Assembly (NCBI GenBank): GCA_964610205.1
Contig: CAZSVI010000166.1
Location: 1 to 6,258 of the forward strand
DNA from: CAZSVI01 sp964610205
Lineage (GTDB): Bacteria > Bacillota > Clostridia > DSM-8532
Direction of reading: 5' to 3'
Length of the DNA: 6,258 nt
In this document: positions 1 through 4,341 of the stretch, one piece after another
How positions within the stretch are numbered: the stretch's first letter is position 1
How the letters are laid out: the number at the start of each line of letters is the position of its first letter
The notes under the pieces: model-generated
What the model was told of the DNA's origin: nothing
Databases searched by the model: none
The model's input: the letters and a program-made list of their open reading frames with translations, nothing else
Position numbers and translations under genes: made by a program

Positions 1-1
1 C

Positions 2-268
2 GGGTATTTCCAAGCGGTTGGCAAAGCCACGGAGGCTACTTTTTTAAGTCTGTCCAGACAGCTTATATTCTTTCTTCCTGCGTTATTGATTCTGCCCAGG
101 TTTTTCGGGTTGGACGGCATTATATATACCGGTCCGGTTTGTGACGGATTATCTGCAATAATCACTGCTATTATTTTTATCAGAGAAATGAAACACCTGA
201 AGAATTCCGAAATTGAATCTGCCAAAATTGAAGAGCAGCAGCCTGTAAGAGCAGAAGCTGAGCTATAA
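2..268 (+). CDS. MATE family efflux transporter, C-terminal part (5' end outside window)
   Basis: The frame is open from the first full codon at base 2 to the TAA at 266-268, giving 88 residues, roughly the last fifth of a MATE (multidrug and toxin extrusion) protein, which is normally about 450 residues. The start GYFQAVGKA, followed by LSLSRQ, is typical of the late transmembrane region of MATE proteins, and the hydrophobic runs FFLPALLILP and DGLSAIITAIIFI look like the last two membrane helices. A charged cytoplasmic tail (REMKHLKNSEIES onward) ends the protein. MATE proteins expel cationic drugs or metabolites using a Na+ or H+ gradient; the substrate cannot be read here. An internal TTG at 86 is not a real start because family similarity extends upstream of it. 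The last 36 codons lie in the left copy of the 170-bp repeat. Confidence 0.88.
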   Translation, partial: GYFQAVGKATEATFLSLSRQLIFFLPALLILPRFFGLDGIIYTGPVCDGLSAIITAIIFIREMKHLKNSEIESAKIEEQQPVRAEAEL

Positions 269-330
269 CCGGATAAAGCGTTTTAATCTCAGGAATACCT
301 GCCTTTTGCTCTCCTTATTAATATGAACAG
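161..330. repeat. 170-bp direct repeat, left copy (convergent MATE / ABC permease 3' ends)
   Basis: Bases 161-330 align without gaps to 1651-1820 (constant offset 1490) with 145 of 170 identities by hand count, and similarity stops sharply at both ends. The copy holds the last 35 MATE codons plus stop, a 20-bp intergenic gap, and on - the last 13 codons plus stop of an ABC permease. Differences are scattered substitutions, so this is an old or paralogous duplication and not a recent identical one. Confidence 0.9.
289..330 (-). pseudogene. ABC permease 3' stub (13 codons)
   Basis: Read on -, this stretch gives LFILIRRAKGRYS and a TGA stop. The intact permease at 1779-2486 ends LFILIRRTKGRYT in the same place relative to the MATE stop, so 11 of 13 residues match. 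Upstream of base 330 the permease similarity ends abruptly and is replaced by PAS-domain coding sequence in another frame. It is a remnant of a second copy of the ABC permease gene and cannot be functional. Confidence 0.75.
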
Positions 331-487
331 TAGGATCTTTGAATACATTGTATTTTCCGACGACCTCGTCCATGCTGGAAAAATGATATTCTGCGAGAAT
401 CGCTTTATTTACCAGAACCGATGTTCCGTCCGGAGCGAAAACCTGAATTCTATGGGGTACAAGAGCATAAACCACATCCTTTTGCTG
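331..487 (-). pseudogene. PAS-domain gene fragment
   Basis: The open - strand frame reads VVYALVPHRIQVFAPDGTSV, then LVNKAILAEYHF and VVGKYNVFKDPTV. This is the beginning of a PAS fold of the kind found in sensor kinases and PAS-containing regulators (PHxIQVFxPDGT, VNxA, VGKYNVxKDP). PAS folds run to about 100 residues, and here only about the first half remains. At base 331 the fragment meets the 170-bp repeat and then reads out of frame through the permease stub to a stop at 263-265. Upstream it is closed by a stop at 488-490 with no ribosome binding site. A second frame starting at an ATG at 526-528 (MIPFEYTFRCSTYNSKRM) could be the original N-terminus separated by a frameshift, but that is speculative. 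I read it as a broken gene end, not an expressed protein. Confidence 0.65.
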
Positions 488-546
488 TTATAGGTGGAGC
501 AGCGAAAAGTATATTCAAATGGAATCATCAATAATTTTTTAATTAA

Positions 547-607
547 TCGTACGATATATAATTATTTATTGACAATAATCGTGCTATAATATATAATTAT
601 CGTACGA
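547..607. promoter_or_regulatory. Probable three-site operator (TCGTACGA palindromes)
   Basis: Perfect 8-bp palindromes TCGTACGA lie at 547-554 and 600-607, with a degraded version TCGTGCTA (6 of 8) at 579-586 in the promoter spacer. Centre-to-centre distances are 32 and 21 bp, about three and two helical turns, so all three sites would face the same side of the helix. The downstream site overlaps the expected transcription start and the edge of the Shine-Dalgarno. A 12-bp direct repeat ATATATAATTAT (554-565 and 589-600) follows sites one and two, suggesting the region grew by internal duplication. Phd/YefM antitoxins are known to autoregulate through palindromes with a GTAC core (TGTACA for YefM), which makes the fusion protein's own N-terminal domain the likely binder. 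Confidence 0.65.
569..597 (+). promoter_or_regulatory. Sigma-A-type promoter of the Phd-Uma2 gene
   Basis: A consensus -35 TTGACA (569-574) and a consensus -10 TATAAT (592-597) are separated by exactly 17 bp. The expected transcription start is near base 604, giving a leader of only about 16 nt before the ATG at 620. A second TATAAT at 585-590 sits too close to the -35 (10 bp) to serve with it. The promoter is embedded among TCGTACGA-type palindromes, so it is probably repressed by a bound protein. Confidence 0.82.
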
Positions 608-612
608 GGTGG
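607..612 (+). promoter_or_regulatory. Ribosome binding site of the Phd-Uma2 gene
   Basis: AGGTGG lies 7 nt upstream of the ATG at 620-622 and fixes that start. Its first base is also the last base of the downstream operator palindrome. Confidence 0.75.
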
Positions 613-619
613 ATATTGA

Positions 620-1372
620 ATGGATAATAATCATAAAAGAATTATTACGGCAACCGAGCTGAAAGCAAACCTAGGGAAGTATCTGGACTATGCTATTGAC
701 AATCATGAGATCGTCATTACAAAGAACGGGAAAGAGGCTGCAAGACTTTCTCCGTATATAACAGACCTTGAGCGGTATCTGACGGTGAAGGAAGAGGTTC
801 TTGACTACCAGTACGGGGGCACAAAGGTATCCTATGATGAATTCATGGAAATCTATGAAAAAAGTGATTTAAGGATGGAGTTCATAAACGGCGAGATATT
901 CCTTTTGGCTTCACCGGGAACTTTTCATCAGGAAATTTCCGGAAGGCTCCACTTGATTATTGCTGAATACCTGAGAGGTAAAACATGCAAGGTATTTTAT
1001 GCGCCGTTTGATGTGCATTTCAGAAAGGAAAACTTCAAGGAACCGGATGTTTTGCAGCCTGACCTGCTTATCGTCTGTGATCTGGAGGATACGCTAAATG
1101 AAAAAGGGCACTACATGGGGACGCCCGCTCTTGTTGTGGAAATCCTGTCCCCCGGAACAAGGTCAAAAGATATGGTTGACAAGTTAAACACCTACATGCT
1201 GTCGGGTGTCAGGGAGTACTGGGTTGTCGACCCGAAAGAAAAGATCATTCTGTTGTATGGTTTCAAGGGACTAAAGGTTGACGAATATCATATTTTCAAA
1301 GTGCCGGATATCCTGGAATCATATTTTTTTGAAGGATTGGAGGCTGACCTTGCTGATGTTTTCACTTCCTAA
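620..1372 (+). CDS. Fusion of Phd/YefM antitoxin-like domain and Uma2 family endonuclease domain
   Basis: This is a 250-residue protein with two domains. Residues about 7-46 (ITATELKANLGKYLDYA, then EIVITKNGKEAARLSP) match the Phd/YefM antitoxin fold, a DNA-binding domain that normally neutralises a separate toxin. Residues about 70-245 match the Uma2 (DUF820) family, a restriction-endonuclease-like PD-(D/E)XK fold. The expected acidic residues are present: E87 in MEFINGEI, D148 in QPDLLIV and E174 in VVEILSPGT, followed by K188 and the conserved REYWVVDP block at 198-205. The Uma2 domain has the usual length of about 180 residues and looks intact. The cellular role of Uma2 proteins is poorly established; nuclease activity is inferred from the fold. 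The gene stands alone on +, with its own strong promoter, a short leader and a palindromic operator. The natural inference is a one-protein antitoxin-nuclease unit that represses its own transcription. No separate toxin or antitoxin gene is adjacent. Confidence 0.85.
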   Translation: MDNNHKRIITATELKANLGKYLDYAIDNHEIVITKNGKEAARLSPYITDLERYLTVKEEVLDYQYGGTKVSYDEFMEIYEKSDLRMEFINGEIFLLASPGTFHQEISGRLHLIIAEYLRGKTCKVFYAPFDVHFRKENFKEPDVLQPDLLIVCDLEDTLNEKGHYMGTPALVVEILSPGTRSKDMVDKLNTYMLSGVREYWVVDPKEKIILLYGFKGLKVDEYHIFKVPDILESYFFEGLEADLADVFTS

Positions 1373-1650
1373 TAGAATAAAGCTATTCTTTGATGTTATA
1401 TGCGGCAGCCCGAATCCTGAATATTCATACAGGAAAAAAGCGTTTTGGGTTTCGACCGGGATGTGTTACATCGTTTTATTATCTTATTGAAATACTCAAA
1501 TAATCTTACGGTAACAAATATGGCTTGTTCTTTGGTAGTATTGTTTTTTGAACAAATCGTATTACTGCTGCCAACAACGCTGCCGCACACAAGCACCCCT
1601 TTATTTTTTACAAAATAGTATCCTGTGCAGATGTAAGAATGTATTTTAAA
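1373..1650. other. Intergenic stretch without a recognisable gene
   Basis: No family is recognisable on either strand. Just after the stop codon there is a weak AT-rich inverted repeat (AGAATA/TATTCT at 1374-1389, loop of 4) without a convincing T tract, so it is not called a terminator. On - a frame is open through most of the stretch and beyond (for example GYYFVKNKGVLVCGS near 1585-1629, continuing to a stop at 1396). It has no ribosome binding site at its GTG (1594-1596) and is rich in Cys, Asn and Ser. It may be a decayed gene fragment or non-coding DNA. Confidence 0.4.
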
Positions 1651-1758
1651 ATTACAGCTAATATTTTTATCAAAGAAATGCAGCGCCTAAAAAATTCCGA
1701 AATTGAGGCTGAAAAAAATGAAGAACAAACGCCTGTAAGAGCAGAAGCCGGGCTATAA
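1651..1758 (+). pseudogene. MATE transporter 3' stub (35 codons)
   Basis: The frame reads ITANIFIKEMQRLKNSEIE, then a Glu-rich tail ending PVRAEAGL and TAA. It matches the end of the MATE gene at 161-268 codon for codon. Before base 1651 the MATE similarity vanishes, so more than four fifths of the gene is missing and no start or ribosome binding site is present. It is the remnant of a second MATE gene that once faced the intact ABC operon. Confidence 0.78.
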
Positions 1759-1820
1759 CCGGGTAAAGCGTTGTAATCTCAGGTATACCTGCCCTTTGTT
1801 CTCCTTATTAATATGAACAG
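1651..1820. repeat. 170-bp direct repeat, right copy (convergent MATE / ABC permease 3' ends)
   Basis: This partner of 161-330 is about 85% identical by hand count, with the same layout: MATE tail on + ending at 1758, a 20-bp gap, then the permease end on - with its stop at 1779-1781. Here the permease continues as a full gene and MATE is truncated, the mirror image of the left copy. Confidence 0.9.
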
Positions 1821-2486
1821 CCATAATAAATGAACTGCCAATGCGAGAATTACAGGAAGAATGGTGGCGGGATGCCGGATTAGCCTTGACGGCCAGTAAA
1901 AAGGAATAAGGCTCGCCAGGACGCTTACCCACCGTACATTCAGAAGATCGGCAAAGCAAAACGCAATGAATATTCCAAGTGTTTTTGCATATGTGAGCCC
2001 CTGCACTTTATCCTTTGAAAGCTGAAAAAGCATCAGGCTGGCAATTATACCTTCCAATCCTGCTAACAGGCTAATATACAGCAGATTAAAAAAGGGAATG
2101 GAGTATATGCTTAAAACAACATATCCGAATAATGTATAAAAAATTCCTGCTGTAAAAGGAATCAGAAGACGGTTTGCCATATACCCCGAATATCCCATTG
2201 GAGTAACCGACATGAGTGAATAAATATTTTCATCCCGGTCATCAATCATCAGAAATCCTGTTACCGTTCCAAGCAGCTGCGGTGTAATAACAAATACTCC
2301 CGATAAAAGATAGCTGTAATAGGGAACAATATCAAAGCCCGTCCAGGTTTCAATTCTCGGGAACAAAAAAAGGATGAGAAGCTTAAACAGGATGAAAAAA
2401 AATACCGGCATAAAAATCAGCATAAGCATTATCGGCTCTCTTGCTATTTGTTTCATATCGGCCTTCAAATGTTTATAATGTATCAT
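1779..2486 (-). CDS. ABC-2 type exporter permease (second permease of the operon)
   Basis: This 235-residue integral membrane protein has about six hydrophobic segments. The first is at about 19-42 (IMLMLIFMPVFFFILFKLLI), others lie around 58-80, 107-128, 132-154 and 165-190, and the last is LPVILALAVHLLWLFILI near the C-terminus. A cytoplasmic loop at about 82-98 (DDRDENIYSLMSVTPMG) resembles the coupling region of ABC-2 permeases. The N-terminus (HLKADMKQ) echoes the first permease (ALKADLNF), so the two are probably distant paralogues forming a heterodimeric pore. The ATG overlaps the stop of the upstream permease by 4 nt (ATGA), indicating translational coupling. The ATPase-permease-permease layout resembles the mycobacterial fluoroquinolone exporter Rv2688c-Rv2686c, but the substrate here is unknown. 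The 3' end lies in the 170-bp repeat, 20 bp from a converging MATE stub, with no visible terminator. Confidence 0.8.
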   Translation of the reverse strand: MIHYKHLKADMKQIAREPIMLMLIFMPVFFFILFKLLILFLFPRIETWTGFDIVPYYSYLLSGVFVITPQLLGTVTGFLMIDDRDENIYSLMSVTPMGYSGYMANRLLIPFTAGIFYTLFGYVVLSIYSIPFFNLLYISLLAGLEGIIASLMLFQLSKDKVQGLTYAKTLGIFIAFCFADLLNVRWVSVLASLIPFYWPSRLIRHPATILPVILALAVHLLWLFILIRRTKGRYT

Positions 2487-3184
2487 ACTCCTTCTCCCTC
2501 ACATACGATCTTATTGTCGAAAATGCGCTCAACAATAAAAAGCATAAGAATATCCGCTGATAATAAAAATATAAGGCAAAACAGGATTTCCATATAAGAA
2601 ATCGGGTGAAAAGCTGCGTAAACGAGTTTTAACGCCGACACGCTCGGAAAGATGTTGAAAAGAGTGTTATAATCCGGAATAAGGATTGAAAAACACGGCA
2701 ATACAATCAACAGGATATAAGGTATCATCCTGGTGAAGTACTGGTTCATTGTATGGCATCCCGCAGCGGCGACAAATCCGTAAAATGTGAAAAATACCGA
2801 TGTCAGTAATATGGAAACACACAATAAAAACCAGTTGACACTTCCTTTATAGGCAAATATGGCGACGGTAATTCCTGCGGTTTCTGCAAGGATGGAAAGG
2901 GAAATTACCTTGGACAATAAATACTCTCTGGAGCGTAACGGGGTTACAACAAGGTATTGCAGAATTCCCTGCGTTTTTTCCAGCATGACGATTGCCCCAA
3001 TGAAGAAAAAGCCCAATATTGATGGATCTGATAATATTATTAGGGGAACCGCCGTTGAAACAATAGCATCCGGCAGAAATCTCAGAACAACAATATAAAA
3101 TACGGTTACAAAGGCATACACGGCATAAAACCCCTGTTTAAGCTGAAAGTTCAAATCGGCTTTCAAAGCGCCCAGAATCCGCAT
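2483..3184 (-). CDS. ABC-2 type exporter permease (first permease of the operon)
   Basis: This 233-residue membrane protein has about six hydrophobic segments, at roughly 20-37, 45-66, 91-111, 115-139, 154-171 and 200-220. Residues 69-89 (E69 to L89, containing GILQYLVVTPLRSREYL) form the cytoplasmic coupling loop expected of ABC-2 permeases: an acidic residue, then G, then TPLR and EYL. It would pair with the downstream permease and be driven by the ATPase encoded upstream. The start is well supported by the perfect Shine-Dalgarno AAGGAGGTG at 3190-3198, 5 nt from the ATG. An 80-bp gap separates it from the ATPase, and no terminator is visible there, so a single transcript is likely. The gene ends in a 4-nt overlap with the next permease. 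Confidence 0.8.
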   Translation of the reverse strand: MRILGALKADLNFQLKQGFYAVYAFVTVFYIVVLRFLPDAIVSTAVPLIILSDPSILGFFFIGAIVMLEKTQGILQYLVVTPLRSREYLLSKVISLSILAETAGITVAIFAYKGSVNWFLLCVSILLTSVFFTFYGFVAAAGCHTMNQYFTRMIPYILLIVLPCFSILIPDYNTLFNIFPSVSALKLVYAAFHPISYMEILFCLIFLLSADILMLFIVERIFDNKIVCEGEGV

Positions 3185-3189
3185 GAAAA

Positions 3190-3198
3190 CACCTCCTT
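3190..3198 (-). promoter_or_regulatory. Strong ribosome binding site of permease 1
   Basis: Read on -, this is AAGGAGGTG, a full anti-16S match, 5 nt before the ATG at 3182-3184. It sets the start of permease 1 and shows that translation restarts independently after the 80-bp gap behind the ATPase gene. Confidence 0.85.
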
Positions 3199-3264
3199 AA
3201 CAAGCTGTGAAACCAACTTATATAGTTAAATTCGGAAAAGCGGTGGTTCGGATGATTTAACAGG

Positions 3265-4119
3265 TTAAAGCAGCTCTTTACCGGTTATCTGAATAAATAT
3301 ATCCTCCAATGATGCCTCCAAACTGTGAATTGTCCGGATTTCCGATTTTTTCAAAAGTGTAAGGAATTCATTCTGCATACCTATACCCTCCAGTGGAAAA
3401 TCTGCTGACTTTATATCCTCATCCGTCATATATTCCACACGAACAGTCTTTTTCCCATACTTTACCTTTAATTCACCGGGGCTGTCGGTTAAAGTAATGG
3501 TTCCGTCAACAATAAAGGCGACCCGGTCACAGAGCTGGTCGGCCACATTCATATTATGGGTTGTTAAGAAAATGGTTTTGCCCTTTTGTTTGAGTTCAAG
3601 AATAATATCCTTGATAATCTTCGCATTTACCGGATCCAGCCCTGCTGTCGGCTCATCAAAAAACAGGATTTCAGGGTCATGCAGCAGGGAGCGTATGAAA
3701 TTCAACCGCATTTTCATGCCCTTTGAATATCCTTCCACTTTTCTGTCCCTGTCCTGTAAAAGCCCAACCCTTTCCAGAAGGCTGTCTATATTCTCCGGCT
3801 TATTTTTATAGTAAGAGCCGATTAATGAAAGATTTTCCGCCGCCGTAAGCTTTTGATACAGGTTTGGAAAATCGAAAGCGACACCGATTCTTTCATAGAA
3901 GTCATTGTCCCATTGATGCCGTTCTTTGTTCATAATCCTGACGCTTCCTTTATAACCCTTAAGAAGGCCGATGATAATCCGTTGTGTCGTCGTTTTCCCT
4001 GCTCCGCTGGGGCCTAAAAATCCGAATATCTCCCCATCGGTGATTTCAAAAGTCAGATCCCGGACAGCCTTCACAGAGGATTTTGGATAAATATAATCCA
4101 GGTCTGTTACTTTAATCAT
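3265..4119 (-). CDS. ABC exporter ATP-binding protein
   Basis: This 284-residue ATPase is the first gene of the exporter operon; it hydrolyses ATP on the cytoplasmic face to drive the two permeases. Motifs are in order: Walker A GPSGAGKTT (36-44), signature YSKGMKMR (131-138, replacing LSGGQ), Walker B LFFDEP (152-157), D-loop GLDP (160-163) and switch His188 in TTHN. A C-terminal extension of about 70 residues after the nucleotide-binding domain is usual for exporter ATPases of the drug-resistance type. At the Q-loop position the sequence is VAFDFPNLY, with Asp83 where Gln is expected, a variant I associate with this exporter subgroup. The ATG at 4117-4119 is chosen because AAGGGGGTG lies 6 nt upstream; an in-frame TTG at 4164 lacks a ribosome binding site. 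No convincing promoter was found directly upstream. Confidence 0.93.
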   Translation of the reverse strand: MIKVTDLDYIYPKSSVKAVRDLTFEITDGEIFGFLGPSGAGKTTTQRIIIGLLKGYKGSVRIMNKERHQWDNDFYERIGVAFDFPNLYQKLTAAENLSLIGSYYKNKPENIDSLLERVGLLQDRDRKVEGYSKGMKMRLNFIRSLLHDPEILFFDEPTAGLDPVNAKIIKDIILELKQKGKTIFLTTHNMNVADQLCDRVAFIVDGTITLTDSPGELKVKYGKKTVRVEYMTDEDIKSADFPLEGIGMQNEFLTLLKKSEIRTIHSLEASLEDIFIQITGKELL

Positions 4120-4123
4120 ACTA

Positions 4124-4132
4124 CACCCCCTT
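4124..4132 (-). promoter_or_regulatory. Ribosome binding site that sets the ATPase start
   Basis: Read on -, AAGGGGGTG precedes the ATG at 4117-4119 by about 6 nt. It supports this start over the in-frame TTG 45 nt upstream. Confidence 0.75.
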
Positions 4133-4173
4133 AACCGTTCGAAGGTTACAAATGCATTGCTCAATATGGTGCG

Positions 4174-4193
4174 CGCTTTTAATGTATAAAGCG
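4174..4193. promoter_or_regulatory. Inverted repeat upstream of the ABC operon, possible operator
   Basis: CGCTTT (4174-4179) and AAAGCG (4188-4193) form a 6-bp inverted repeat around an 8-nt centre, about 55 bp upstream of the ATPase start. The - strand sequence inside it contains TATACA, a possible -10, but no good -35 sits 16-18 bp away. It could be a regulator site or chance. Confidence 0.25.
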
Positions 4194-4223
4194 ATTTCCA
4201 TGCAATTGCTTCCGTTGTGATAA

Positions 4224-4266
4224 TATTACTGCTAATAATTCAATTTAAATCTATATCATTTTCAAG
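4224..4266. repeat. 43-bp direct repeat, outer copy (duplicate mutS-like 3' end)
   Basis: This aligns without gaps to 4299-4341 (offset 75) with 36 of 43 identities by hand count. It carries the final codons and the immediate 3' flank of a mutS-like gene. Confidence 0.72.
4240..4266 (-). pseudogene. mutS-like 3' stub
   Basis: Read on -, it gives LENDIDLN and a TGA stop, against LGIDIDLS and TGA at the end of the intact gene 75 bp away, and the sequence after both stops is also alike (ATTATTA, then CAGTA). The preceding residues MIAALK in the same frame may weakly match LIRAL of the intact protein. The stub lies in frame with the intact gene, 24 codons after its stop. It is best read as the leftover end of a second mutS-like gene just upstream of the ABC operon. 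Confidence 0.5.
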
Positions 4267-4298
4267 TTTTAAAGCTGCTATCATCCAACATTTTATCG

Positions 4299-4341
4299 TA
4301 ATACTGTTAATAATTCAACTTAAGTCTATATCGATTCCAAG
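4299..4341. repeat. 43-bp direct repeat, inner copy (end of intact mutS-like gene)
   Basis: This partner of 4224-4266 covers the last eight codons and stop of the intact mutS-like gene (stop at 4315-4317) and 16 bp of its 3' flank. Confidence 0.72.

Noticed and set aside
263..475. Open - strand frame of 70 codons as a complete small protein
   Set aside because: Its first two thirds are a PAS fragment and the rest is out-of-frame permease tail and the antisense of MATE. The GTG start has no ribosome binding site, so it is a chimeric remnant.
585..590. TATAAT as the -10 of the Phd-Uma2 promoter
   Set aside because: It is only 10 bp from the -35 TTGACA. The TATAAT at 592-597 has the ideal 17-bp spacing.
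1374..1389. Hairpin after the Phd-Uma2 gene as a rho-independent terminator
   Set aside because: The stem is six AT-rich pairs with one G-C pair, and the sequence after it has no real T tract.
1396..1596. Open - strand frame of 66 codons as a gene
   Set aside because: No ribosome binding site at the GTG, no recognisable family, and the frame stays open further upstream without a better start. It is reported only as unexplained sequence.
161..1820. The 170-bp direct repeats as the ends of a transposon
   Set aside because: The repeats are made of the coding ends of two ordinary genes, have no terminal inverted repeats, and no transposase or integrase lies between them.
1753..1959. Open - strand frame overlapping the end of permease 2
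   Set aside because: It is a shadow of the permease gene; its end resembles the chimeric frame at 263-475 only because both run through the 170-bp repeat.
2859..3098. Plus-strand open frames inside the permease, ATPase and mutS-like genes
   Set aside because: They are antisense shadows of well-supported - strand genes, with no family signal or ribosome binding sites.
4120..4164. TTG at 4164 as the ATPase start
   Set aside because: No ribosome binding site precedes it, whereas the ATG at 4119 has AAGGGGGTG at the right distance and begins exactly at the usual ABC N-terminus.
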